A DNA stretch of 64,000 nucleotides from Oscillospiraceae bacterium (lineage in GTDB: Bacteria > Bacillota > Clostridia > Oscillospirales > Acutalibacteraceae): NCBI GenBank assembly GCA_012520505.1, contig JAAYOC010000017.1:124001-188000 (forward strand). The letters are read 5' to 3'. Below are positions 47,003 through 56,169 of this stretch, in pieces. Each line of letters starts with the position of its first letter. Position 1 is the first letter of the stretch. Made by a program: the position numbers and the translations under genes. Below the pieces are notes generated by a model. It saw nothing but the letters and a program-made list of their open reading frames with translations. It was not told the origin of the DNA and searched no databases.

Positions 47003-48289
47003 TTACTTAGTTGGAACAAGATTATCTTTTCCACCCATGTATACTCTAAGTGGTTTTGGAATATTTACGCTTCCGTCTGCTTGAAGATTGTTTTCAAGGA
47101 AAGCTATAAGCATTCTTGGTGGAGCGACAACAGTATTGTTAAGAGTGTGAGCAAAATAATTGCCGTTCTCACCTTTAATTCTAATTCGAAGCCTTCTGGC
47201 TTGTGCGTCTGAAAGATTTGAGCAAGAACCAACTTCAAAGTATTTCTTTTGGCGTGGCGACCAAGCTTCAACGTCAATGGATTTAACTTTAAGGTCAGCA
47301 AGGTCACCGGAGCAACATTCAAGGGTTCTTACAGGGATATCAAGAGTTCGGAAGAAATCAACTGTATTTTGCCAAAGTTTATCAAACCACATTTTTGAAT
47401 CTTCCGGTTTACAAACGACTATCATTTCTTGCTTTTCAAATTGATGAATTCTGTAAACCCCTCGTTCCTCTATTCCGTGCGCTCCTTTTTCTTTTCTAAA
47501 GCAAGGAGAATAAGAAGTGAGAGTTTGTGGAAGGTCTTCTTCATTTGTAAATGTGTCAATAAATTTACCAATCATTGAATGTTCTGATGTTCCGATAAGA
47601 TAAAGGTCTTCACCTTCAATTTTGTACATCATAGCATCCATTTCAGCAAAGCTCATAACACCTTCAACTACAGCACTTCTAATCATAAAAGGAGGAATAT
47701 AGTATGTAAAACCTCTATCTATCATGAAATCTCTTGCATAAGTGAGAATTGCTGAATGAAGTCTTGCTATATCGCCCATTAAATAGTAAAAGCCGCTACC
47801 TGCAACTCTACCTGCAGCATCGAGGTCAATACCATTGAACGAAGCCATGATATCTGTATGGTAAGGAATTTCGTATTCCGGAACAACAGGGTCGCCAAAT
47901 TTTTCTATTTCAACATTTTCACTATCATCTTTCCCTATTGGAACAGAAGGATCAATGATGTTTGGAAGAATCATCATTATTTGTGTTACTCTTTCAGTAA
48001 CTTTCGCATTTTCTTTTTCAATTTTTTCCAGTTCTTTCGCTTGAGCAGTTACTTGTTCACGAAGAGCCATTCCCTCTTCTTTTTTTCCATGTGCCATAAG
48101 ATTACCAATCTCTTTTGAGAGCGAATTCCTATTTGCACGAAGCTCATCAGCTCTAACCTGAGTACTTCTTCTTTTTTCATCAAGAGCTATAACTTCATCT
48201 ACTAAAGGAAGCTTGTCATCTTGAAATTTTTTTCGTATATTTTCTTTTACAATGTCGGGATTTTCCCTGACAAATTTAATATCTAGCAT
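47003..48289 (-). CDS. serS: Seryl-tRNA synthetase
   Basis: 428 aa class II synthetase. N-terminal coiled-coil tRNA-binding arm (residues ~30-105, RADELRANRNSLSKEIG). Motif 2 SYSPCFRKEKGAHGIEERGVYRIHQFEKQE and motif 3 near NNTVVAPPRMLIAFLEN. Charges tRNA-Ser. On the minus strand, hence opposite to the fork on the right arm. No T-box leader is seen in the 112-base gap upstream. Confidence 0.96.
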   Translation of the reverse strand: MLDIKFVRENPDIVKENIRKKFQDDKLPLVDEVIALDEKRRSTQVRADELRANRNSLSKEIGNLMAHGKKEEGMALREQVTAQAKELEKIEKENAKVTERVTQIMMILPNIIDPSVPIGKDDSENVEIEKFGDPVVPEYEIPYHTDIMASFNGIDLDAAGRVAGSGFYYLMGDIARLHSAILTYARDFMIDRGFTYYIPPFMIRSAVVEGVMSFAEMDAMMYKIEGEDLYLIGTSEHSMIGKFIDTFTNEEDLPQTLTSYSPCFRKEKGAHGIEERGVYRIHQFEKQEMIVVCKPEDSKMWFDKLWQNTVDFFRTLDIPVRTLECCSGDLADLKVKSIDVEAWSPRQKKYFEVGSCSNLSDAQARRLRIRIKGENGNYFAHTLNNTVVAPPRMLIAFLENNLQADGSVNIPKPLRVYMGGKDNLVPTK

Positions 48290-48401
48290 TTAGATTCTCC
48301 TTCTTATATCTAATTGCTTTGTTCTTTTGCAATGTTTTTAGTGTTTTATCATTCTTATTTGTTTTTATATTTTTGAAATGTTTTCTATGGCGATTTAGTT
48401 T

Positions 48402-49265
48402 TTATTCTACATCCAATTGTTTTGCAAGTTGTGCAAGGTCTTCTTTTCCAAAAAATTCAAGTTCAATTGTGCCGCCCGTTTTAGTAACAACAACTCGTAC
48501 TTTTCTACCAAGAGTTTCCGTAAGTGCAAGTTCAACTTCATCATAAAAAGTATCTCTACCTGCTTTAAGTCTAGGCTTTTTAGGAGTAGTTGGTGTAGGA
48601 TTTGACAGTTTTGCAAGTTTTTCTACATCACGTACAGAAAGATCTCTTTTTAGGATATCTTCAGCTGTTTTAAGCATTTCTTTTTTATTTTCAAAACTTA
48701 AAAGAGCTCTTGCGTGACCGGCAGAAATCTTGCCATCCCTTGTAATATCAAGGATTTTTTCAGGAAGAGCTAAAAGTCGAAGAGAATTTGCGATTGCTGA
48801 ACGAGAACGTCCTATTCTTGCGGCTGCTTCTTCTTGGGTTAGGTTATATCTTTCAATGAGAAGATTAAGTCCTTCGGCTTCTTCAATTGGATTAAGGTCT
48901 TCACGTTGCAAGTTTTCAATGAGTGAAATTTCCATTGCTTGCTCATCAGACATTTCTTTTATTACAACAGGAACTTCAGTAAGTCCTGCCATACGTGAGG
49001 CTCTCCATCTGCGTTCGCCGGCAACGAGTTGGTAACTACCATCTGTCATAGGACGAACTAGAAGTGGCTGAAGTACGCCGTTTCTTTCAATACTTGTAGC
49101 AAGTTCAGCTAAAGACTTTTGGTCAAAAGTCTTTCTTGGTTGCTCTTTATTTGGTTCAATATCATTTAGTTTAAGTTTAACAGAAGCTCCTGTTGTTATA
49201 TCGTCTACTGCGTTGTCAGTAAATAAAGCATCAAGACCTCTACCAAGACCACCTTTTTTAGCCAT
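48402..49265 (-). CDS. parB: Chromosome partitioning protein ParB (Spo0J)
   Basis: 287 aa. CTP-binding ParB/Sulfiredoxin fold: LLVRPMTDGSYQLVAGERRWRASRMAG, with the GERRWRA box, then ENLQREDLNPIEEAEG. Helix-turn-helix: LTQEEAAARIGRSRSAIANSLRLLALP. Binds and spreads from parS sites, two of which lie at 50158 and 51350. Follows parA by 4 bases; GAGGTGATG precedes the ATG. Confidence 0.96.
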   Translation of the reverse strand: MAKKGGLGRGLDALFTDNAVDDITTGASVKLKLNDIEPNKEQPRKTFDQKSLAELATSIERNGVLQPLLVRPMTDGSYQLVAGERRWRASRMAGLTEVPVVIKEMSDEQAMEISLIENLQREDLNPIEEAEGLNLLIERYNLTQEEAAARIGRSRSAIANSLRLLALPEKILDITRDGKISAGHARALLSFENKKEMLKTAEDILKRDLSVRDVEKLAKLSNPTPTTPKKPRLKAGRDTFYDEVELALTETLGRKVRVVVTKTGGTIELEFFGKEDLAQLAKQLDVE

Positions 49266-49269
49266 ATCA

Positions 49270-50037
49270 TCACCTCTTGTTTTGTTTCAAGAATTCAGTT
49301 GCAAGATTTTCATATGCAATACTGCCTTTTGAACTGTTGTCATAATACATAATTGGTTCTCCAAAGCTTGGAGCCTCAGAAAGACGTACATTTCTTGGTA
49401 TTACCGAAGAAAAAACTTTTTTTGGGAAGAATTTTTTAACTTCATTTACAACCTGCTGTGTGAGGTTGAGTCTGCCGTCATACATAGTAAGCACAACGCC
49501 TTCAAGTTCAATTAATGGATTATAAAGCCTTTTAATTTGACGCACAGTGGACATAAGTTGTGAAAGTCCTTCAAGAGCATAATATTCGCATTGGATTGGA
49601 ACAATAAATGTATCGGAAGCACACAGAGCATTAAGAGTAAGTAGTCCAAGCGATGGAGGACAATCAAGAAAGATGAAGTCATAATCATTGTAAAGAAGAA
49701 GTAATGCTCTTTTTAAACGATTCTCTCTTTCAGGTATATCTACAAGTTCAAGCTCTGCACCGGCAAGATTCATGTTTGCCGGTAGTATGTCTACATTTTT
49801 AAATTTTGTAGGAATAATAGCTTCTTTTGCGGGTATATTGTTTATAAGCACATCATAACAAGAATTCATTAAAGAACGCTTATCTATACCGAAACCTGAG
49901 GTTGAATTACCTTGAGGGTCTATATCTACAAGTAGAGTTTTTCTATTTTTTGCTCCAATTGCAGCTACTAAGTTTACAGCAGTGGTCGTTTTCCCAACAC
50001 CACCTTTTTGATTTACTATAGAGATTATTTTAGCCAT
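49270..50037 (-). CDS. parA: Chromosome partitioning ATPase ParA (Soj)
   Basis: 255 aa from the ATG at 50037, six bases after AGGGG; the longer upstream frame overlaps a hairpin and is rejected. Deviant Walker A NQKGGVGKTTTAVNLVAA; switch DIDPQGNSTSGFG; Walker B FIFLDCPPSLGLLTLNAL. Acts with ParB in origin segregation and may control DnaA. Full length for chromosomal Soj. Confidence 0.96.
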   Translation of the reverse strand: MAKIISIVNQKGGVGKTTTAVNLVAAIGAKNRKTLLVDIDPQGNSTSGFGIDKRSLMNSCYDVLINNIPAKEAIIPTKFKNVDILPANMNLAGAELELVDIPERENRLKRALLLLYNDYDFIFLDCPPSLGLLTLNALCASDTFIVPIQCEYYALEGLSQLMSTVRQIKRLYNPLIELEGVVLTMYDGRLNLTQQVVNEVKKFFPKKVFSSVIPRNVRLSEAPSFGEPIMYYDNSSKGSIAYENLATEFLKQNKR

Positions 50038-50059
50038 AGGATTCCCCTTTTTATAGTTT

Positions 50060-50095
50060 ATAAAAAACGCAAAACTGGAAGATTTGCGTTTTTCT
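50060..50095 (-). terminator. Terminator-like hairpin in the parA leader
   Basis: On the minus strand AAAACGCAAA pairs with TTTTGCGTTTT, followed by T-rich sequence. Lies ~25 bases before parA and after rsmG; could limit read-through from rsmG into parA. Confidence 0.6.
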
Positions 50096-50157
50096 TTGTC
50101 GCCCATATTATATTAACACAAACCTATATATAATAAAAGGGCAAATATTCAGTTACA

Positions 50158-50173
50158 TGTTTCACGTGAAACA
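50158..50173. promoter_or_regulatory. parS site 1
   Basis: TGTTTCACGTGAAACA, a perfect 16-bp parS, in the rsmG-parA gap. Confidence 0.97.
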
Positions 50174-50261
50174 TATGAAAAGTTGAGAGAATTATACATA
50201 AATTTGAGGGAATCATATAAAAATTCGAGATAATTGAAATGTTTAAAATGACCGAAACTCT

Positions 50262-50975
50262 TTAAATGAGTGGAGTTCTAGCTATCTTTGCTGAAGGTCT
50301 TGGATATTTTTTAGGGGTGTTTTTAATTTTTTTAATTTTAATTATACTTCTTTCACTTCCATCCGGAAGTTTAAAAGTATAAAAACCTTGAGTTTTACCT
50401 CCGAGAAGTGTAATTGCGGCTTTACCTTCATTTAATTCATCTTTTCCGCTGGATCCTTTTAGTGCTATGAACTCTCCGTGCAGCTTTACAAAGGGCAAAC
50501 AATATTCAGATAAGTCTCGAAGGTTTGCAACGGCTCTTGCGGTTGAATAGTCATACTTTTCTCTAAATTCAGGATTTTGTCCTGCTTCTTCTGCCCTCAT
50601 ATGTATTAGGTTAGCAGAAAGATGAAGCTCATTTAAAATATTTTCAATTACATTTAGCTTTTTCTTTGTACTATCAAGAAGGGTTATTTTAAGGTCCGGA
50701 CGTGCTATTAACAGAGCAAGTCCGGGAAATCCGGCTCCTGTTCCTATGTCTATTAAGGAAGAATTTTTTGTTGGAGATGTATATTTTAGAAAAGCAAGGC
50801 TGTCAAGAAAATGTTTTTCTTCAATTTCTCGAGGTTCGGTAATTGTGGTGAGGTTTATGCGTTTATTCCAAAAAACAAGAAGTTCTGCATATCTATCAAA
50901 GCGCTCAAGAGCTGTATCATCTAGCATTACATTAAACTGTAGAGCAGAAGATTTAAGGTGATTTTTATTAATCAT
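50262..50975 (-). CDS. rsmG: 16S rRNA (guanine-N7) methyltransferase RsmG
   Basis: 237 aa. SAM-binding motif LIDIGTGAGFPGLALLIARP; family segments NKRINLTTITEPREIEEKHFLDSL and YSTARAVANLRDLSEYCLPF; the ARAVA motif is complete. Methylates G527 of 16S rRNA. Starts 2 bases after mnmG, with GGAAAG upstream. The C-terminus is basic (KIKKIKNTPKKYPRPSAKIAR) like other Firmicutes. Confidence 0.96.
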   Translation of the reverse strand: MINKNHLKSSALQFNVMLDDTALERFDRYAELLVFWNKRINLTTITEPREIEEKHFLDSLAFLKYTSPTKNSSLIDIGTGAGFPGLALLIARPDLKITLLDSTKKKLNVIENILNELHLSANLIHMRAEEAGQNPEFREKYDYSTARAVANLRDLSEYCLPFVKLHGEFIALKGSSGKDELNEGKAAITLLGGKTQGFYTFKLPDGSERSIIKIKKIKNTPKKYPRPSAKIARTPLI

Positions 50976-50977
50976 AA

Positions 50978-52849
50978 TTACATGCTTTCCTTTTCAAGAT
51001 AAATGAGAAGTACTGAAATATCGGCAGGGCTAACCCCGGAAATTCTGCTTGCCTGTCCTACATTTGCAGGCTTTACGTTGTTGAGTTTTTCTTGTGCTTC
51101 AAGTCGAAGTCCTGTAATTTGTGTATAATCAAGGGATTCCGGGAGCTTTTTAACTTCAAGGCGACGCATTTCATTTATTTGAGCTTGTTGACGCTTGATA
51201 TAACCTTCATATTTGATTTCGGTTTCAACCTGTTCAAATATTTCTTTTGGAAGTTCTGGTCTAGTTTTATCAAAAGGTGCTAGAACTTCGTAGTTTAGTT
51301 GTGGTCTCTTAATAAGTTCAACAAGTTTAGTTCCGGTTTTAAGCGGAGATGTTTCACGTGAAACAAGCATCTCGTTGAGCTCATCTGAAGGTGCTATTGG
51401 CGCTTTCTTTACTCTTTTAAGCTCTTTAGTGATGAGCTTTTCCTTTTCAAGTAGTCTTTCATAACGCTCTTTAGAAATGAGACCATACTTGTAGCCATAT
51501 TTGGTAAGTCTAAGATCTGCATTGTCTTGTCTAAGGATTAATCTATATTCAGAACGAGATGTCATCATACGGTAAGGATCTAGGCAACCTTTGGTAATAA
51601 GGTCATCTATTAAAGTTCCTATGTAGGAACTTGCTCTATCTAAAATGAAAGGCTCTTCACCTTTAATGTAAAGAACAGCATTAATACCGGCAATAAGTCC
51701 TTGTGCTGCGGCTTCTTCATATCCTGAAGACCCATTAAATTGCCCTGCACCAAAAAGTCCGGGAAAATCAAAGAATTCAAGAGATGCTTTTAAAGCAATA
51801 GGATCTATACAATCATATTCAATTGCATAAGCAGTTCTAATTACTTGTAAGTTTTCAAGACCGGGAACTGTTTTAAGAAATTCAAGTTGAACATCTTCAG
51901 GGAGAGAGGAAGAAAGCCCTTGTAAGTACATTTCTTGGGTATTTAGTCCACAAGGTTCAATGAAGACTTGATGGCGTTCCTTTTCAGAAAAACGCACTAT
52001 TTTATCTTCAATACTTGGGCAGTATCTAGTTCCTGTCCCTTCAATTTCTCCACTGTAAAGAGGAGAGCGATGTATATTTTCTTGGATGATTTTTTTAGTT
52101 TCCTCGGTTGTATATGTTATGTGGCATACAGTTTGATTTTTTGGAACAATAGAGTTGTCAAATGAAAATTTAACAATTTCCTTGTCTGCTTCTTGAACTT
52201 CAAGATTTTCAAAATTTATACTTCTTTTATTAACTCGAGAAGGTGTGCCGGTTTTAAATCTTCTGGTTTTAATTCCTAGTTTATTTAAAGCAATTGAGAG
52301 TTCGTTGGCAGGAAATAGACCATCAGGACCAGAGGAAAAAGAGACATCTCCTACATAAATTTTTCCTCCTAAGAATGTGCCAGTCGCTATAATTACGGCT
52401 TTTGCCGTATAAAGAGCTTCAAGTTTTGTTTTCAGTTCCCAAAGGTTGTTTTTAAGTTGTTTAATATCAACAATTTCTGCCTGCCTGAAATCTAAATTCT
52501 CTGTACTCTCAAGCACATTTTTCATATAAGCGGAATAATTTCTTCTATCAATTTGTGCGCGTGGAGAATGTATTGCCGGACCTTTTCCAAGATTCAGCAT
52601 ACGAATTTGTATGGTATTGTGGTCAGCAGCAAGACCCATTTCACCACCAAGGGCATCTATTTCACGTACGAGATGTCCTTTTGAAGAACCGCCAATTGAA
52701 GGGTTACAAGGTAAATCGGCAACCCAATCGGCAGAAATGGTGAATATGCATGTGTTCATTCCCATGCGGGCTGATGCTAAAGCTGCTTCAATTCCTGCAT
52801 GCCCTGCGCCTATTACAGCGACATCATATTCTTTTGCAAAATACTCCAT
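50978..52849 (-). CDS. mnmG: tRNA uridine-5-carboxymethylaminomethyl synthesis enzyme MnmG (GidA)
   Basis: 623 aa. FAD-binding start DVAVIGAGHAGIEAALASARMG; PCNPSIGGSSKGHLVREIDALGGEMG; C-terminal SRISGVSPADISVLLIYLEK. Forms a complex with MnmE to modify wobble U34. Codons for VSRET near residue 500 carry a perfect parS site, a constraint unrelated to the enzyme. Minus strand, in the reversed block. Confidence 0.96.
   Translation of the reverse strand: MEYFAKEYDVAVIGAGHAGIEAALASARMGMNTCIFTISADWVADLPCNPSIGGSSKGHLVREIDALGGEMGLAADHNTIQIRMLNLGKGPAIHSPRAQIDRRNYSAYMKNVLESTENLDFRQAEIVDIKQLKNNLWELKTKLEALYTAKAVIIATGTFLGGKIYVGDVSFSSGPDGLFPANELSIALNKLGIKTRRFKTGTPSRVNKRSINFENLEVQEADKEIVKFSFDNSIVPKNQTVCHITYTTEETKKIIQENIHRSPLYSGEIEGTGTRYCPSIEDKIVRFSEKERHQVFIEPCGLNTQEMYLQGLSSSLPEDVQLEFLKTVPGLENLQVIRTAYAIEYDCIDPIALKASLEFFDFPGLFGAGQFNGSSGYEEAAAQGLIAGINAVLYIKGEEPFILDRASSYIGTLIDDLITKGCLDPYRMMTSRSEYRLILRQDNADLRLTKYGYKYGLISKERYERLLEKEKLITKELKRVKKAPIAPSDELNEMLVSRETSPLKTGTKLVELIKRPQLNYEVLAPFDKTRPELPKEIFEQVETEIKYEGYIKRQQAQINEMRRLEVKKLPESLDYTQITGLRLEAQEKLNNVKPANVGQASRISGVSPADISVLLIYLEKESM
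51350..51365. promoter_or_regulatory. parS site 2, inside mnmG
   Basis: A second perfect TGTTTCACGTGAAACA, 1.2 kb from site 1, within coding sequence. Confidence 0.97.
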
Positions 52850-52914
52850 TTTTTTACCTACATATAATTCATCTGTTCGTTTTTCTATTTGCTTGATTTA
52901 TTTGTTTATTCATC

Positions 52915-52998
52915 TATCTGTTTTTATCTACCTACGTAAAATTTTCTAAAAACTTCTATCTGTTTTTATTTACCTACGCAAAATTCTTTAAAAACTTC
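52915..52998 (-). repeat. 42-bp tandem duplication of the mnmE 3' end
   Basis: 52957-52998 is the end of mnmE plus its stop; 52915-52956 is a second copy with 38 of 42 bases the same. The second copy would read EVFRKFYVGR and a stop in the same frame after the true stop. Confidence 0.85.
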
Positions 52999-54330
52999 AT
53001 TTACAACAGCTTCTGAAACTTTTTCACCTGTGAGTTCAATTAAAGGTTCAATAGCTGCATCAACACTTACGTTTACAGCATCCATAGTAAGACCAAGTTC
53101 AATGGCTGAGATTGCTTCATCTATACAGACAAGAGCTCTTTTACAACAATCTAGTTGTCTCTCATTTTGGAGCATTGCTGCAGAGGAATCAAAGTTAGCT
53201 GTCCCGAGCATATCTTCAATAGTATCTTTCAGAGTTTCATAACAAGCTGTGTCCGTTGCTGAAATAACAACATAATTTTTTATGTATTTTGTTATGTCCT
53301 CCGGATCTATAAAAAGTCCTTTGTCTTCCTTGTTTATGATTGCAATAGCAGCTTTATCAGCACATGCTTTTAAAATTTCAAGATCTTCATTTGAAAGAGG
53401 GGAACTACCATCAATAACTACAAGCACTAAAGAAGAATGTAAAAGTTTTGTTTTTGCGTATTCTATGCCAATTGATTCAACAATATCTTCAGAAGAGCGA
53501 ATACCTGCTGTGTCGGAAAGTCTAAGTACTACGTTACCTATTCTAGCTGTTTCTTCTACTATATCTCTCGTAGTTCCGGCAATTTCAGTTACAATTGAGC
53601 GGTCCTTTTGAAGAAGAAGGTTCATAAGTGTAGATTTACCAACATTAGGCTTACCTACAATGGCAGTTTCTACGCCTTCAGTAATGGCTTGACCTGCGTC
53701 GAACTTGGAAATAAGAGATATTAGTCTTTCTTTTGCTCCTTTAAACTGAATCAAAAGGTTGGAAAAGTCAAGTTCCTTAATGTCTTCATCCGGATAATCT
53801 ACCCAAGCAGCCATATGTGCTGAAGCAGAAATAAAAATTTCAGATATTTCTTTTATTTCCTTTGAAAGTGCACCGGATAAAGCATTGTATGCTGCATCGG
53901 CAGCTTGTTTTCCGTGTGCAGAGATAAGACTCATTACGGATTCGGCTTCTGTTAAATCTATTTTTCCATTTAAAAATGCACGTTTTGTAAATTCACCTGC
54001 TTCGGCTGGTTTTGCTCCACTTTCAAGTACTAAACGGAGAATTTGTTGCATCAAAAAGAGACCACCGTGGCACTGGAGCTCCACTACATCTTCGCCGGTG
54101 TAGCTTTTTGGTGCTTTATAACGGACAGCAACCGCTTGGTCAAGCGGTGTGTTGCCGTCGTAGATTTTACCAAAACGCACAGAATAACCGGGAAGGCTTG
54201 AAAGCGTAGAGCCACCAGCCGACTTAAATACTTTGTCAGCAATTTCAGCAGCTTCAGGACCAGATATTTTAATTATTCCAATTCCACCTGCGGCAGCAGG
54301 TGTTGAAATTGCAGCAATCGTGGTCTGCAT
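52966..54330 (-). CDS. mnmE: tRNA modification GTPase MnmE (TrmE)
   Basis: 454 aa. N-terminal tetrahydrofolate-binding domain (IAAISTPAAAGGIGIIKISGP). G domain inserted at residues ~215-375: G1 VGKPNVGKSTLMN, G2/G3 TTRDIVEE and SDTAGIR, G4 as INKED, a slight change from NKxD. C-terminal catalytic motif FCVGK. With MnmG it adds the aminomethyl-type group to U34. Head of the reversed mnmE-mnmG-rsmG-parA-parB-serS block. Confidence 0.96.
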   Translation of the reverse strand: MQTTIAAISTPAAAGGIGIIKISGPEAAEIADKVFKSAGGSTLSSLPGYSVRFGKIYDGNTPLDQAVAVRYKAPKSYTGEDVVELQCHGGLFLMQQILRLVLESGAKPAEAGEFTKRAFLNGKIDLTEAESVMSLISAHGKQAADAAYNALSGALSKEIKEISEIFISASAHMAAWVDYPDEDIKELDFSNLLIQFKGAKERLISLISKFDAGQAITEGVETAIVGKPNVGKSTLMNLLLQKDRSIVTEIAGTTRDIVEETARIGNVVLRLSDTAGIRSSEDIVESIGIEYAKTKLLHSSLVLVVIDGSSPLSNEDLEILKACADKAAIAIINKEDKGLFIDPEDITKYIKNYVVISATDTACYETLKDTIEDMLGTANFDSSAAMLQNERQLDCCKRALVCIDEAISAIELGLTMDAVNVSVDAAIEPLIELTGEKVSEAVVNEVFKEFCVGK

Positions 54331-54405
54331 AAGGTAACCTCCCCGTGTTTTTATAAAACATGATAAATCGCTCCAAATTCTAACACATAAGCTTTATAAA
54401 ATCAA

Positions 54406-54434
54406 TTGACTTTTAGAAGGTATTATACTAATAT
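54406..54434 (+). promoter_or_regulatory. Promoter of glyS
   Basis: TTGACT (54406-54411) and TAATAT (54429-54434) with a 17-base spacer. Confidence 0.6.
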
Positions 54435-54455
54435 CATAAACGTTAAAGTATCTTT

Positions 54456-54474
54456 GCGCAAAAGCCATTTGCGC
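54456..54474 (+). promoter_or_regulatory. Hairpin abutting the glyS ribosome site
   Basis: GCGCAAA (54456-54462) pairs with TTTGCGC (54468-54474), followed at once by GGAAGGAG and the ATG. Could affect initiation. It is not a T-box. Confidence 0.45.
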
Positions 54475-54487
54475 GGAAGGAGTAAAA

Positions 54488-55894
54488 ATGGATAACAAAC
54501 AGAAAACGATGGAAAAAATTGTAGCACTTTGTAAAAACAGAGGCTTTATTTTTGCCGGTTCAGAAATTTATGGCGGTCTTGCAAACAGTTGGGATTATGG
54601 TCCACTTGGTGTTGAGCTTAAGAACAACGTAAAGAAGGCTTGGTGGCAGAAATTTGTTCAAGAGAGTGAATATAATGTTGGACTTGATTCTGCAATCATT
54701 ATGAATAAGGAAACTTGGGTGGCATCCGGTCACCTTGGAGGTTTTTCAGATCCTTTGATGGACTGTAAACAGTGTAAAACAAGGCATAGAGCCGATAATC
54801 TTATTGAAGATTACGTTGCTGAAAATGGTTTGACAGATAATCCGGCAGGTTGGGATGAGACGACTTTACTTCAGTATATCAGGGCACATAACATTTCTTG
54901 TCCTAATTGCGGAGCACATGATTTTACAGATATTCGTAAATTTAATTTAATGTTTAAGACAACTCAAGGAGTAACAGAGGATTCTACTAACACACTTTAT
55001 CTTCGTCCTGAAACAGCACAAGGAATTTTTGTAAATTTTAAAAATATTCAGAGAACTACGAGAAGAAAAGTACCTTTTGGTGTTTGCCAGATTGGTAAAT
55101 CTTTTAGAAATGAAATCACTCCGGGTAATTTTATTTTCCGTACTCGTGAATTCGAACAGATGGAACTTGAATTTTTCTGTAAACCGGGTACAGATCTTGA
55201 ATGGTTCAATTATTGGCGAGATTATTGTAGGGATTGGCTTTATAGTCTTAATTTAAAATCTGAAAATTTACGCCTTCGAGACCATGGACCAGATGAACTC
55301 AGCTTCTATTCAAAGGCAACAACGGATTTTGAATATCTTTTTCCGTTCGGATGGGGCGAACTTTGGGGCGTTGCTGATCGTACCGATTACGATTTAAAGC
55401 AGCACCAAGATCATTCAGGCGAACCAATGGAATATTTTGACCCTGAAACAAATGAGAAATATATTCCTTATGTAGTAGAACCTTCTCTCGGTGTTGACCG
55501 TGTTCTTCTTGCACTCATTGTTGAAGCTTATGATGAGGAAGACCTTTCAGATAAGGAAACAGGTAAAGAGGATTCACGTATAGTTTTGCGTTTTCATCCT
55601 GCACTCGCTCCTTTCAAGGTTGCTGTTCTTCCACTTTCAAAGAAGTTAAATGATGGTGCGAGCGATGTATATGTTGAGCTTTCGAAACATTTTATGGTAG
55701 ACTATGATGACGCAGGTTCTATCGGTAAACGTTACAGACGAGAAGATGAAATTGGAACACCATTTTGTGTTACATATGACTTTGAATCTGAAGAGGACAA
55801 ATGCGTAACAGTACGTGATAGAGATGCAATGGAACAAGTACGTATTCCAATTACAGAACTTGTAGACTACATCAAAGAAAGAGTACAGTTTTAA
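54488..55894 (+). CDS. glyS: Glycyl-tRNA synthetase (homodimeric type)
   Basis: 468 aa class II enzyme. [24 protein letters not shown] opens the catalytic domain; zinc-ribbon-like cysteines at CKQCKTRH and CPNCGAH; motif 2 [32 protein letters not shown] near the end of the core; anticodon domain at the C-terminus. Charges tRNA-Gly. Usually named glyQS or glyS in Firmicutes with the single-chain form. Plus strand between the reversed block and lexA. Confidence 0.96.
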   Translation: MDNKQKTMEKIVALCKNRGFIFAGSEIYGGLANSWDYGPLGVELKNNVKKAWWQKFVQESEYNVGLDSAIIMNKETWVASGHLGGFSDPLMDCKQCKTRHRADNLIEDYVAENGLTDNPAGWDETTLLQYIRAHNISCPNCGAHDFTDIRKFNLMFKTTQGVTEDSTNTLYLRPETAQGIFVNFKNIQRTTRRKVPFGVCQIGKSFRNEITPGNFIFRTREFEQMELEFFCKPGTDLEWFNYWRDYCRDWLYSLNLKSENLRLRDHGPDELSFYSKATTDFEYLFPFGWGELWGVADRTDYDLKQHQDHSGEPMEYFDPETNEKYIPYVVEPSLGVDRVLLALIVEAYDEEDLSDKETGKEDSRIVLRFHPALAPFKVAVLPLSKKLNDGASDVYVELSKHFMVDYDDAGSIGKRYRREDEIGTPFCVTYDFESEEDKCVTVRDRDAMEQVRIPITELVDYIKERVQF

Positions 55895-55916
55895 TAGTAA
55901 AGTAAAATACAAAATA

Positions 55917-55979
55917 GAAAGCAGAAAAAAGAAAGTAGAAAGCAGAAAAAAGAAAGTAGAAAGTAGAAAAAAGAAAGTA
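55917..55979 (+). repeat. Three 21-bp tandem repeats
   Basis: Units GAAAGCAGAAAAAAGAAAGTA at 55917, 55938 and 55959 (third with one change), followed by shorter GAAAGTA/GAAACTA units to ~56010. Purine-only in most positions. No gene is seen in the 275-base gap besides this and the palindrome. Confidence 0.85.
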
Positions 55980-56035
55980 GAAAGTAGAAAGTAGAAACTA
56001 GAAACTAGAATAAAATAAAAGAGAACATAAAAATA

Positions 56036-56080
56036 CCGACCTCCAACTGTCAGATTTAAGTCTAACTTTTGGGGGTCGGA
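56036..56080. repeat. Palindromic repeat, copy 3
   Basis: CCGACCTCCAA (56036-56046) pairs with TTGGGGGTCGG; inner sequence CTGTCAGATTTAAGTCTAAC matches copy 2 in reverse. Lies between convergent glyS and lexA. Confidence 0.75.
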
Positions 56081-56169
56081 TTAATGAAAAACCAAGTCAG
56101 GAGCAAGTCAGGAGAACTTTATATACTTATATACGAAAACATTGGCAAATTAAATTTGTTGATATAAGT

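Noticed and set aside
48290-48401. T-box leader upstream of serS
   Set aside because: The gap is too short and T-rich, with no T-box core.
48407-48616. Frames overlapping the 3' end of parB on both strands
   Set aside because: parB is complete and conserved; the overlaps follow from its codon pattern.
54331-54487. T-box leader upstream of glyS
   Set aside because: No T-box sequence (TGGNACCGCG type) or specifier stem-loop is present in the 157-base gap.
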